NCBI RefSeq assembly: GCF_000016285.1
Contig: NC_011989.1
Location: forward strand, 499,001 to 563,000
Length of the DNA stretch: 64,000 nt
Reading direction: 5' to 3'
From: Allorhizobium ampelinum S4
GTDB lineage: Bacteria > Pseudomonadota > Alphaproteobacteria > Rhizobiales > Rhizobiaceae
The notes under the pieces are model-generated. The model was not told the DNA's origin, ran no database searches, and worked only from the letters and a program-made list of their open reading frames with translations. The first letter of the stretch is position 1, and every line of letters starts with the position of its first letter. Made by a program: the position numbers and the translations under genes. This document shows, one piece after another, positions 25,764 through 34,960 of this stretch.

Positions 25764-27037
25764 TCCGTTTCATCCTTGCCGATCTGCGCCGCCTCTGGGC
25801 CGGTGCGCTGGTTGTCTGCCTGCTGGTGGCGCTCTCGACCGCGCTTGGCGTGACGGTGACCTTGCAGGAACGGGCCTTGCGGCTGGGCAGTGCCCGGGCT
25901 GCGGATAAATTTGATCTGGTGATCGGTGCAGCCGGGTCGGAAACCCAGTTGGTCCTGTCCTCAGTGTTTTTGCAGCCTTCGCCCTTGCCGCTGGTGCCGG
26001 GTGGGGTTCTGGCGACATTGCAGGCCGATCCCCGTGTGGAGTGGGCAGCACCTGTGGCGTTTGGCGATAGTTTTTCCGGCTATCCGATTGTCGGTACGAC
26101 GACACGGCTGATTACTGCGACCACGCCGGGCTTTGCCGAGGGGCAGCTGTTTCAGCGCGAAGGCGAGGCGGTGGTCGGTGCCGATGTGAAACTGAAGACC
26201 GGCGATACGGTCAAGCCGATGCATGGCACGGCTGCCGAAGGCGGCCATACCCATGGCGAACTGGCCTATCATGTCGTTGGCAGGCTGAAAGCCACCGGCA
26301 CGGCCTGGGATCGCGCTATCCTCGTTCCGGTTCAGGCCGTCTGGCATATTCACGGTCTCGGTGAAGAGCATGAGGATCACGATGCGGAGGAGGCAGCAGC
26401 GGACAAGGGCGAGGCCGGTCACGATGAGGATCATGACGAGCACGATCATCATGGTCATATCGACCCCGATGCAGCTCTCTTAGAGCAGTTCTCAGCCGCA
26501 GACCCTGGCGTACCGGCCATTCTGGTTAAGCCGAAAACCATTGCCGCCGCCTATAAGCTGCGGCAGGACTATCGCAACGACCGGACACTCGGCGTTTTCC
26601 CTGGTGAGGTTCTGACCAGACTTTACGCGACGCTGGGTGATGCGAAACTGGTTTTGTCCTTCGTGGCAATCGGCGCGCAGGCGCTGGTGGCGGGCGCGCT
26701 ATTGCTGGTGACGGTCGTTCATATCGGCCAACGCCGCAAGCAGATTGGCGCCCTCAGAGCCTTTGGCGCCCCCAGATCTTCGGTCTTCCTGATCGTCTGG
26801 TGCGAGCTTTTCAGCCTGTTCCTGGGCGGTATCGGGTTTGGTGTGGCTATGGGATATGCGGCGGCAAGGGTCATTTCGCAAACCGTCAAGACCAGCAATG
26901 GCTTTAACCTGCCGGTGGAATTCGCAAGCCAGGATGGCTGGCAGATTTGTGCCATGCTGGTCTTTGCCGGGCTGCTTTCGGCGCTGCCGGCTTGGCTTGC
27001 CTATCGCCAATCGCCAGTGGCTGCGCTGCGCTCCTGA
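25760..27037 (+). CDS. FtsX/MacB-type ABC permease with His-rich periplasmic segment
   Basis: A 425-residue permease: one N-terminal helix (about 8-30), a large periplasmic domain (about 35-285), and three C-terminal helices (FtsX fold; IGQRRKQIGALRAFGAP between them). Residues 196-233 hold ten histidines with many Asp/Glu (for example HDEDHDEHDHHGH at 221-233). Such a segment is unusual for lipoprotein or macrolide exporters and suggests transition-metal binding. With the exported CPFC protein and ATPase it forms an operon resembling Pseudomonas PA4064-PA4066, known to me as zinc-linked. Confidence 0.9.
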   Translation: MIRFILADLRRLWAGALVVCLLVALSTALGVTVTLQERALRLGSARAADKFDLVIGAAGSETQLVLSSVFLQPSPLPLVPGGVLATLQADPRVEWAAPVAFGDSFSGYPIVGTTTRLITATTPGFAEGQLFQREGEAVVGADVKLKTGDTVKPMHGTAAEGGHTHGELAYHVVGRLKATGTAWDRAILVPVQAVWHIHGLGEEHEDHDAEEAAADKGEAGHDEDHDEHDHHGHIDPDAALLEQFSAADPGVPAILVKPKTIAAAYKLRQDYRNDRTLGVFPGEVLTRLYATLGDAKLVLSFVAIGAQALVAGALLLVTVVHIGQRRKQIGALRAFGAPRSSVFLIVWCELFSLFLGGIGFGVAMGYAAARVISQTVKTSNGFNLPVEFASQDGWQICAMLVFAGLLSALPAWLAYRQSPVAALRS

Positions 27038-27065
27038 CGGATCACGGCATGGCCTGCTTTATGTT

Positions 27066-27083
27066 CTGTCATATAACGGTCAC
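27066..27083 (+). promoter_or_regulatory. PHO box upstream of histidine phosphatase
   Basis: CTGTCAT-ATAA-CGGTCAC: first half-site perfect, second matching five of seven, at the 11-bp spacing of PhoB sites, about 75 bp before the start of the exported phosphatase. It supports phosphate-starvation control. Confidence 0.65.
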
Positions 27084-27157
27084 CCGCCAAAGGTAAGTGA
27101 GCCGCCACAGTCCTTGTTCCATTTTCGGTTCAAGACTGGTGCTTCGGGAGCATGGCG

Positions 27158-28543
27158 ATGGGTATATCGGTTCGAACATTGGTTTTCTCAGCGCTCGGCT
27201 TGGCTATGGTGGGCTTTTCCGCACCGGGTTTTACCCCACTGGCCTTTGCCGATAGCGGCATGGTGCTGGATAAGTATGTGGTGTTGATGCGCCATGGCGT
27301 GCGCCCGCAAACCAGCGCCAAGGAAATCGCCCCGCTATCGTCCAAGCCCTGGCTGCAATGGGATACCGCCGATGGTCAATTGACGCCGCACGGCGCTGAA
27401 GCAACAGTGCAATTGGCACGGTGGGAGGGCGCTATGCTCCGGGGCCGGGGGCTTTTGCCGCAAGACGGCTGCCCTGCGACCGGCACGGTGTTCGGCTGGG
27501 CGAATGGTTCGGTGAAGCGCACCATCGATACCGGTAATGTCATGCTTTCCACCCTGTTTCCCGGCTGCGGCCTGACAGTTGGCTTCAACAATACCGAGGC
27601 CACGGATGGCGTCGATGTGCTCTATGCCCCTTCCGATACCAGGCTTGGCGCTGTCGATCCCGACAAGGCCAAGGCCGCTATTTTAGAGGCAGCGGGTGGC
27701 GATCTTGAAAAGCCCCGGGCACGCGCTGCCAGCCTGATGACGGAACTCGACGGTATTCTCGACTGCTGCGCGGCCTCGCTTTGCGAAAAGGCCGAGGCGT
27801 CGGCTGCCTGTACGTTGTCCGACCGTCCCTGGTCTATCAAGGTCAAGCAGGCCAAGGGGGAAAAGCCTGCCAGCGTCGAAGTGGTCGGCCCGTTGAAGGA
27901 TGCTGGCACCGTCGTACAGGTCTTCCTGCTGCAATATGCCAATGGGTTTCCTGCCGATCAGGTGGGATTTGGCAAGACGCCGACAGAAGCGGACATTATC
28001 CGCCTGTCGCAGCTGCGCCAGATCAAATATGATCTCGGCAATCGTGTTCCTTATCTTGCCGCCCGCGATGGTTCCAATCTTCTCAATCAGCTCTTGCTGG
28101 CGGTTGCCGCCGAACCAGCAACAGGTCTGGCCAACAATAGTGCGCCCAGCGATGGTCCGCCAAATGCGAAATATTTGCTCTTTGCCGGTTCCGACACGCA
28201 GCAGGCGGAAATTGGCGCCATGCTCGGCCTGCATTGGCATATCCCGCCTTATCTCGATGATGAGACCCCACCCACCGGCACCATGGCGTTCGAGCGCCTG
28301 CACGATGCCACGGGCAAGGTGTTCGTGCGCATGCAGTTCATCGCGCCGTCGCTGGAGCAGATCCGCAATGCATCGGTTCTGGATGACAAAAACCCGCCAC
28401 TCCAGGCGACCATCACCCTGCCAGGCTGCGAGCAACAACAGGTTGATGGCGCCTGTCCGCTGGACCGCTTCCTCGCCATCGCCCGCCCCAAGCTGGACAT
28501 GACGGCGGTAGCGCCGCAAATCTATCTGGCCAGTGGGCATTGA
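27158..28543 (+). CDS. Exported histidine acid phosphatase (AppA/phytase-like)
   Basis: Periplasmic phosphomonoesterase of the histidine acid phosphatase branch. A signal peptide covers 1-31; the catalytic RHGVRP places nucleophile His46. LTPHGA at about 75-80 and the SVKRTIDTGN block are conserved. The usual HD pair is replaced by SD (Ser345-Asp346 in FAGSDTQQ), keeping the proton-donor Asp. Several cysteines suggest disulfides. The ATG at 27158 is chosen because GGGAG lies seven bases before it; the ATG at 27152 abuts it. A PHO box lies upstream. Confidence 0.88.
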   Translation: MGISVRTLVFSALGLAMVGFSAPGFTPLAFADSGMVLDKYVVLMRHGVRPQTSAKEIAPLSSKPWLQWDTADGQLTPHGAEATVQLARWEGAMLRGRGLLPQDGCPATGTVFGWANGSVKRTIDTGNVMLSTLFPGCGLTVGFNNTEATDGVDVLYAPSDTRLGAVDPDKAKAAILEAAGGDLEKPRARAASLMTELDGILDCCAASLCEKAEASAACTLSDRPWSIKVKQAKGEKPASVEVVGPLKDAGTVVQVFLLQYANGFPADQVGFGKTPTEADIIRLSQLRQIKYDLGNRVPYLAARDGSNLLNQLLLAVAAEPATGLANNSAPSDGPPNAKYLLFAGSDTQQAEIGAMLGLHWHIPPYLDDETPPTGTMAFERLHDATGKVFVRMQFIAPSLEQIRNASVLDDKNPPLQATITLPGCEQQQVDGACPLDRFLAIARPKLDMTAVAPQIYLASGH

Positions 28544-28549
28544 GAGTCG

Positions 28550-28572
28550 GTCAGGTTCAAACTGAACCTGAC
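28550..28572. repeat. RIME-like short palindrome
   Basis: GTCAGGTTCA / TGAACCTGAC, arms 10 bp with a 3-nt centre, seven bases after the phosphatase stop. The arms match the inner part of the RIME1-like palindromes at 44981-45021 and 52615-52655. It could also act as a transcript-end hairpin. Confidence 0.6.
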
Positions 28573-28651
28573 ATCCGCCATGACGTTCATTCGAAACGCT
28601 ATGCAGAATGGCGCCTCGGCTTTTCACCGGGGTGCGGAGATGCATTGTCGA

Positions 28652-30601
28652 TTACTTTAAGGCATTGCCGATTGCCAAAACCAGTTTGCGGTTTTGCTGG
28701 ACCGTGTCCAGGGCGGGACCATGGCTGGCGGTGACATACTGGTCGCGGCCGCTGTGTTTTGCCTGGTAAAGTGCAGCGTCGGCGCTCGCCACCAGATCGT
28801 CGCTGGACTGTATATCGTCGGACGGGGCAGCTGCCACGCCGATACTGACGGTGACGATACCCTTTTCGCTATCGCCATGGGGAATGTGCAGGTCGCGAAC
28901 TGCCTGGCAATAGTATTCCGCCACAGTCGAGCCTCCGGCAAGATCGGTATCGGAGAGAATGAGCGCCATTTCCTCGCCGCCATAGCGGGCAGCGATATCG
29001 GTGCTGCGTTTTGCGACCGAACGCAAAGTCGCGGCGATCTGGCGCAGGCATTGGTCCCCGGCCTGGTGTCCGTAGCGATCGTTAAACAGTTTGAAATGGT
29101 CGATATCGATCATCAAAAGGCTGACGCCCGACCCGGTGCGGTGGGAGCGTGCAAATTCTTGCCGGAGTTGCACATCAAAGGCGCGCCGGTTGTAAAGGCC
29201 GGTAAGCCCATCGGTAAAGGCCGCTTTTTCCAGGGCGCGATTGGTATGGCGCAGTAAACCCTCCGCCTGTTTTGCCCTGGTAATATCCGTAAAGACGATC
29301 AGCGAACCGCCTCCGCCGACACTTCTTGTCTGCGCTTCGAGGCTTCGTCCGTCCCAGAGGGTGATTTCGCGCTTGCCCGGCACCAGCGGTAAAACAGGCA
29401 GACTGTCGAAGACTTGTTCTGGCAGGATGGGGTCGCTGTCGCGAGGTGTCATCTCTTCGCCACGTGCGCGCGAAGCGGCGATGATGTCGTGCAGATCAGC
29501 GCCAGGCACCCTGATATCCGCGGTTTTGGAAAACATGGAGCGATAGCGTTCATTGCAATAGACCAGCTTTCCCTGTCGATCGAACATCACAAGCCCATCG
29601 GCCATATTGGCCAGGGCATCGGCCAATTGCTGGCGGCTCTCAGCCAATTGCTGCTCCAGTTCCTTCTGCTTGCTGATGTCGCGGCTATGGGTGGCAAGAG
29701 CGATGATCTCTCCGGTCCTCTGGTCGTGGATCGGATATTTCAGGGTCGAATACCAGCCCTTGGCGCCGGCAGGCGTTTCATAGCTCTGCTCGATATGGAC
29801 AGGTTTGCCCTCGGCAAAGACAGCCTCTTCGCCAGCACGGTAGCGGGCTGCAAGCTCGGGGGAATGAAAATCCGCATCGGTCTTGCCAATCATCTGCGCG
29901 GGGTCGTTCAGGCCCAGGGCCGTGGCCGAGGCGAGATTGGTCAGGATGAAGCGGCCATCTCGATCCTTGGCCGTCAGGGTTTCCGGCATGCTCTCAATCA
30001 CGGTCCGGTAAAGTTTTGCCTCCTGTAATCGAGCGCGTTGCAATGTCTCGCTTCTGATCACAGTCGCTGCAAGCAGAGCAGCTAGGGATTGCATTGGCAA
30101 AAGCAGTGGCAAGACGGCAAACACCGCTGGCCAGGTTTCAGACGGAATGACCAAGAGCGTTACCTGTGGCAGAATGATGAGACCAAGGCCCATGGCCGCG
30201 ATGCGCCGTAGGCTCAAGATTGCCTGTTCATCGCGCCAGCCTGCCCAAACACCCGCGCCTGCAGCCAGTAAAATAGAAAGAGCTCCGGCTCCAGCGCCGA
30301 TCCCACCTTCCAGAACACGCCAGGTTATAGCAATCCCCGCTGCAAAAATGGCACAAACCGGGCCGCCCATCAGTGCGCAGACCGCAATGGCACTGCTGCG
30401 AAGATCCATGAAAAGACCCGGTACGATCGTTATCGGAAATTGCATGGCGACGATGGCCGTGACGCCGCCGGCAATACCAAGCCCGATTGGCCTATAGGCA
30501 GGGTTCTGCTGTTCCAGCCATCCGGCCAGCCTGCTCGAAACGATGGAAAACAGCGTGACAAGGGCACTATTGACCAGAATAAGCGTCATGGTCGTGTTCA
30601 T
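28652..30601 (-). CDS. Membrane-bound PAS-GGDEF diguanylate cyclase
   Basis: Makes cyclic di-GMP. 649 residues: an N-terminal 5TM-5TMR-LYT-type membrane sensor (about 1-190), a PAS domain (about 210-320, VIESMPETLTAKDRDGRFIL), a second PAS-like domain (about 330-460, LANMADGLVMFDRQGKLVYCN) and a GGDEF domain (about 480-640). The active-site motif is GGEEM instead of GGEEF, with the catalytic acidic residues kept. No EAL domain. The ATG at 30601 is preferred, with GGAGGAG upstream; 30622 is possible. Confidence 0.9.
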   Translation of the reverse strand: MNTTMTLILVNSALVTLFSIVSSRLAGWLEQQNPAYRPIGLGIAGGVTAIVAMQFPITIVPGLFMDLRSSAIAVCALMGGPVCAIFAAGIAITWRVLEGGIGAGAGALSILLAAGAGVWAGWRDEQAILSLRRIAAMGLGLIILPQVTLLVIPSETWPAVFAVLPLLLPMQSLAALLAATVIRSETLQRARLQEAKLYRTVIESMPETLTAKDRDGRFILTNLASATALGLNDPAQMIGKTDADFHSPELAARYRAGEEAVFAEGKPVHIEQSYETPAGAKGWYSTLKYPIHDQRTGEIIALATHSRDISKQKELEQQLAESRQQLADALANMADGLVMFDRQGKLVYCNERYRSMFSKTADIRVPGADLHDIIAASRARGEEMTPRDSDPILPEQVFDSLPVLPLVPGKREITLWDGRSLEAQTRSVGGGGSLIVFTDITRAKQAEGLLRHTNRALEKAAFTDGLTGLYNRRAFDVQLRQEFARSHRTGSGVSLLMIDIDHFKLFNDRYGHQAGDQCLRQIAATLRSVAKRSTDIAARYGGEEMALILSDTDLAGGSTVAEYYCQAVRDLHIPHGDSEKGIVTVSIGVAAAPSDDIQSSDDLVASADAALYQAKHSGRDQYVTASHGPALDTVQQNRKLVLAIGNALK

Positions 30602-30863
30602 CTGTTCCGGCGTCTCCTCCATGGCCCGTCAATGCATTGCAGGAAAAGCAAGAAATCTCGCCGAGCCTGTTTCATGGGCCAGAGAGTAGAAGATGATCGT
30701 TAATTTGTAATTTCGAAGATATGTATATTGCTGCATCTATCTGGGGCGCGGTCTCCGGCGACCGGGGATAACCGTGGCGATATTGCGCCTCGGCGCTTGA
30801 GGACCCCGGCCCGCAGGTCTACGGATGAACATCCCCAGGTGGTGGCAAAGGCAGGACAGATTC

Positions 30864-31511
30864 ATGGCGGCAACAGACAAACAGGCAGGCAAGTCCCGCA
30901 AGCCCATCGCCTCAAGTCCTGAACAGCATTCCCTGCTGGACGATGTGCAGGGTTTGCTGGCGGGCAGCATGCTGGCGGCGCTGGGCGTCGTCTTGTTGTC
31001 CAATGCCAAATTGCTTTCCGGCGGCACAGCGGGGGTCGCCTTTCTGCTGCATTATGTGTCGGCTGTGGGGTTTGGCCCGATCTTCTTTGCCATCAACCTG
31101 CCCTTCTACTATTTCGCTTTCCGGCGGATGGGTCTGGCCTTCACGGCTAAAACCTTCATCGCGGTGCTGCTGACCTCCGTGCTGAGCGCCATCCTGCCGA
31201 AATTCATCGGCTTTTCCCTGCTGGACCCTTTGGTGGCGGCCATCTTCGGCGGGCTGCTGGTGGGAACTGGCATGCTGGTGCTGTTTCGCCACCAGGCAAG
31301 CCTTGGCGGCTTCGGTATCTTGGCGCTGTATCTCCAGGATCGCTACGGCTGGCGGGCCGGACTTGTGCAGCTTTGCTTTGACGGCATGGTGCTGATCGGC
31401 TCGTTCTTCGTGGCGACGCCCGGCATCATTGCCTGCTCGATCATCGGCGCTGTTGTCGTCAACCTGACGCTGGCGATCAATCACCGCAAGGATCGCTATA
31501 TCGCCATGTAG
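30864..31511 (+). CDS. YitT-family membrane protein (copy 2)
   Basis: A 215-residue paralogue of the protein at 8115-8753: same order of helices and motifs (LLSGGTAGVAFLLHYVSAVG; LFRHQASLGGFGILALYLQD; a C-terminal INHRKDRYIAM matching INHRSDRYIALR). It has an extra charged N-terminal tail of ~20 residues. The start at 30864 follows AGGAC. Single gene, function unknown. Confidence 0.88.
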   Translation: MAATDKQAGKSRKPIASSPEQHSLLDDVQGLLAGSMLAALGVVLLSNAKLLSGGTAGVAFLLHYVSAVGFGPIFFAINLPFYYFAFRRMGLAFTAKTFIAVLLTSVLSAILPKFIGFSLLDPLVAAIFGGLLVGTGMLVLFRHQASLGGFGILALYLQDRYGWRAGLVQLCFDGMVLIGSFFVATPGIIACSIIGAVVVNLTLAINHRKDRYIAM

Positions 31512-31610
31512 ACGGGAGCGCCTTGTCATTTGGAATGAAACTTGCTGCCCAGATGCCAAAGGGCCGAATTTGGCCCTCGCCCTGATTGATGCTCAAGAAA
31601 GAGACAGATA

Positions 31611-32381
31611 ATGACGTTTTTCCGCACCGCTCTGGTCACAGCCCTGCTGTTGACGTCCTCTCTTGCCCATGCCGAGGATGGCACACTGGCAACCATCAAG
31701 CAGGCGGGCGTGATCCGCATCGGCACGACAGGGGATTACAAACCCTTCAGCTACAAGGGTGGCGATGGCGAATTGGTCGGAGCCGATATTTCCATGGGCA
31801 AGGCGCTGGCCACCGATCTCGGCGTCAAGCCGGAGTTTGTGATGACCTCCTGGAAAACCATGCTGGAGGATTTCAAGGCCGGAAAGTTCGACATGGTTCT
31901 GGGCGGCATTACCGTCAATCCGGCCCGGGCCGAGGTCGGTGATTTCTCGCTTTCGAATGTCAAGGATGGCAAACGGCCAATCGTCCGCTGCGAGGACAAG
32001 GACAGGCTGGTGACGCTGGAGGCGATCGATCAGCCCTCGGTGCGCGTTATCGTCAATCCCGGCGGCACCAACGACAAATTTGCCCATGAGCATTTCACCA
32101 AGGCGCCTATCGAGGTTTTTCCCGATAATAAGGTGATTTTCGATCAGATTGCCGCCAACAAGGCGGATGTAATGGTGACCGACGGCGTGGAAGTGGACCT
32201 GCAATCCAAGCTGCATCCCGGCGTGCTTTGCCCTTCTGCCGTCAAGGAACCCTTCACCCATTTTGAAAACGCCTATCTGCTGCGCAAGGACCCGGCCTTC
32301 AAGGCTGCGGTGGACGGTTTCATGGCAAAGGCGCTGGAAAACGGTGACTGGAAGGCCAAGCTGGACGCTGCGATGCAGTAA
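31611..32381 (+). CDS. Periplasmic PheC-like cyclohexadienyl dehydratase / family-3 binding protein
   Basis: 256 residues with a signal peptide (1-21) and an SBP_bac_3 fold. Several motifs resemble the periplasmic cyclohexadienyl dehydratase PheC, which converts prephenate or arogenate to phenylpyruvate or phenylalanine: TTGDYKPFSY (about 40), IDQPSVRVIVNPGGTNDKFA (about 142-161), FPDNKVIFDQI and KADVMVTDGVEVDLQSKLHP. No ABC permease or ATPase genes are adjacent, which fits an enzyme better than a transport receptor. A plain amino-acid receptor remains possible. Confidence 0.8.
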   Translation: MTFFRTALVTALLLTSSLAHAEDGTLATIKQAGVIRIGTTGDYKPFSYKGGDGELVGADISMGKALATDLGVKPEFVMTSWKTMLEDFKAGKFDMVLGGITVNPARAEVGDFSLSNVKDGKRPIVRCEDKDRLVTLEAIDQPSVRVIVNPGGTNDKFAHEHFTKAPIEVFPDNKVIFDQIAANKADVMVTDGVEVDLQSKLHPGVLCPSAVKEPFTHFENAYLLRKDPAFKAAVDGFMAKALENGDWKAKLDAAMQ

Positions 32382-32451
32382 AGCTCCTGCTGTAACCGCA
32401 AAATGGTCAGGAGTGGCTTCTCTTTAATTCGGTTTCGCCTATCTTATCTCC

Positions 32452-34959
32452 GTGTCTGAGCCGGAATCCACGCTTTCCATATTGCCTCCCCCCTTCGAGC
32501 GTTGGTTTGCGCAGAAGGGATGGCAGCCGCGTGCGCATCAGTTGGAGCTGCTGGCGCGGGCCGGGCAGGGGGAAAGCACGCTTCTGATTGCCCCGACCGG
32601 GGCTGGCAAGACCCTTGCCGGGTTTCTGCCCTCGCTGGTCGATCTGACCCGGCGCGGGCGAAAGCGACCGGGTGAGGCTTTTACCGGCATTCATACGCTT
32701 TACATCTCGCCGTTGAAGGCGCTGGCGGTTGATATTGAGCGCAATCTGGTCAAGCCGGTCGAGGAAATCGGCCTGCCTGTCAGCATTGAGACCCGCACCG
32801 GTGATACGCCGCAGGCCAAGCGGGCGCGCCAGAAGCTCAATCCGCCGGATATTCTGCTGACCACGCCGGAACAGCTGGCTTTGCTGATCGCCAATGGCGA
32901 AGCCCCCCGCTTTTTCCGGGATCTGCGCTATGTGATCTTCGACGAATTGCATTCTCTCGTCACCTCCAAGCGTGGCCATCTTCTGGCGCTGGGGCTGGCC
33001 CGGCTGCGGATCTTGGCACCTGGACTTCAAACCATCGGACTGTCTGCCACCGTTGCCGATCCGCCGGAGCTGCAACGCTGGCTCGTGGCCCAAAGGCCGG
33101 GGGAAGTGGCCTTGGCCGGGCTGGTGACAGTGGCGGGCGGGGCAAGGCCCAATATCACCATTTTGAAGACGCAGGAGCGCATTCCCTGGTCCGGCCATTC
33201 GGCCCGCTATGCCATTCCTGACATTTATGCCGTGCTGAAAGAGTTTGCGATGACGATCATTTTCGTCAACACCCGCTCCCAGGCGGAAATGCTGTTTCAG
33301 GAATTGTGGACGGTCAATGATGACAGCCTGCCGATTGCCCTGCATCACGGCTCGCTGGATGTCGGGCAGCGCCGCAAGGTGGAAGAGGCGATGGCCGCCA
33401 ACCGGCTGCGTGCCGTGGTCGCCACCTCGACGCTGGATCTCGGCATCGACTGGGGCGAGGTCGATCTCGTCATCCATGTCGGCGCGCCGAAGGGCGCCAG
33501 CCGATTGGCCCAGCGGATTGGCCGGGCCAATCACCGCATGGATGAGCCGAGCCGCGCCATTCTGGTTCCCGCCAACCGCTTCGAGGTGATGGAATGCCAG
33601 GCGGCGCTGGATGCCAACTACCTCGGTGCGCAGGACACTCAAGCCGTGGGTGAGGGGCCGCTGGATGTTCTTGCCCAGCATGTGCTGGGCATGGCCTGTG
33701 CCGCACCCTTCGACACGGAGGCACTTTACAATGAAGTAACGTCAGCCATGCCTTACGTTTCACTGTCGCGAGACACGTTCGGGCGGATTGTCGATTTTGT
33801 CGCCACAGGCGGTTATGCGCTGAAGACCTATGATCGCTATGCCCGCATTCGCAAGACGGCAGAAGGGCGCTGGCGGATTTCCAATCCGGCGGTGGCGCAG
33901 CAATACCGGCTCAATCTCGGCACCATTGTCGAGGAGCCGATGCTGAATGTCCGGCTCGTCAAGCGCAATCATCTCGGCTCCATCGGGCGAGGCGGCATGA
34001 GCCTTGGCAAGGTGGAGGAGTATTTCGTCGAGCAATTGGCGCAAGGCGATACATTCCTGTTTTCCGGCAAGGTCTTGCGGTTCGAAGGCCTGCGTGAAAG
34101 CGAATGCCTGGTGTCCAATGCTTTTTCGCAGGACCCGAAAATTCCCGCCTATGCGGGCGGAAAATTTCCGCTCTCGACCTATCTTGCCGATCAGGTGCGG
34201 GCCATGCTGGACGATCCCGCCCGCCGCGCCAGCCTGCCGGATCAGGTGCGTGACTGGCTGGAAATCCAGAAGGCCAAATCCGTGCTGCCGAAGCGTGGCG
34301 ACTTGCTGGTCGAGACTTTCCCGCGCGGCAAGCGCTTCTACATGGTGCTTTATCCGTTCGAGGGACGGCTGGCCCATCAGACGCTGGGCATGCTGCTGAC
34401 GCGGCGGCTGGAGCGGTGGCGGGCCAAGCCGCTTGGCTTTGTGGCGACGGATTACGCCCTGGCGATCTGGGGGCTGGAGGATCTCAGCTGGATGGTGTCC
34501 ACGAATAAGCTTTCGCTGGCTGACCTGTTTGAGGAAGACATGCTGGGCGACGATCTGGAGGCATGGCTGGACTCCTCTTATATGCTGAAGCGCACCTTTC
34601 GCACCTGCGCGGTGATTGCCGGGCTGATTGAAAAACGCCATCCCGGCAAGGAAAAATCCGGCAGGCAGGTGACGGTCTCCGCGGACCTGATCTATGATGT
34701 GCTGCGCGCCCATGAGCCTGATCATATCCTGTTGCAGGCCACCCGTGCCGATGCGGCAAACGGTCTTTTGGACATTGCCCGGCTTGGCGATATGCTAAAG
34801 CGAATCAAAGGCCATATTCTCCATAAGGCACTGGACCATGTCTCGCCGCTGGCCGTGCCGGTCATGCTGGAGATCGGCCGGGAAACGGTGGTCGGCGAAG
34901 CGCAAGAAGATGTGCTGGCGGAAGCAGCGGAAGATCTCATCGCCGAAGCGATGGGATAA
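32452..34959 (+). CDS. Ligase-associated DNA damage response DEXH-box helicase
   Basis: An 835-residue Lhr-like SF2 helicase: Walker A APTGAGKT (about 40-47), Walker B/DEXH IFDELHSL (about 163-170), SAT motif LSATV, and C-terminal RecA motifs TSTLDLGIDWG and RIGRANHR. A long winged-helix/Lhr C-terminal region follows. It begins with GTG (32452). The next gene is pdeM one base after the stop, the standard pairing of the LigC/LigD-associated repair set. The ligase and exonuclease members are not in the window. Confidence 0.93.
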   Translation: MSEPESTLSILPPPFERWFAQKGWQPRAHQLELLARAGQGESTLLIAPTGAGKTLAGFLPSLVDLTRRGRKRPGEAFTGIHTLYISPLKALAVDIERNLVKPVEEIGLPVSIETRTGDTPQAKRARQKLNPPDILLTTPEQLALLIANGEAPRFFRDLRYVIFDELHSLVTSKRGHLLALGLARLRILAPGLQTIGLSATVADPPELQRWLVAQRPGEVALAGLVTVAGGARPNITILKTQERIPWSGHSARYAIPDIYAVLKEFAMTIIFVNTRSQAEMLFQELWTVNDDSLPIALHHGSLDVGQRRKVEEAMAANRLRAVVATSTLDLGIDWGEVDLVIHVGAPKGASRLAQRIGRANHRMDEPSRAILVPANRFEVMECQAALDANYLGAQDTQAVGEGPLDVLAQHVLGMACAAPFDTEALYNEVTSAMPYVSLSRDTFGRIVDFVATGGYALKTYDRYARIRKTAEGRWRISNPAVAQQYRLNLGTIVEEPMLNVRLVKRNHLGSIGRGGMSLGKVEEYFVEQLAQGDTFLFSGKVLRFEGLRESECLVSNAFSQDPKIPAYAGGKFPLSTYLADQVRAMLDDPARRASLPDQVRDWLEIQKAKSVLPKRGDLLVETFPRGKRFYMVLYPFEGRLAHQTLGMLLTRRLERWRAKPLGFVATDYALAIWGLEDLSWMVSTNKLSLADLFEEDMLGDDLEAWLDSSYMLKRTFRTCAVIAGLIEKRHPGKEKSGRQVTVSADLIYDVLRAHEPDHILLQATRADAANGLLDIARLGDMLKRIKGHILHKALDHVSPLAVPVMLEIGRETVVGEAQEDVLAEAAEDLIAEAMG

Positions 34960-34960
34960 G

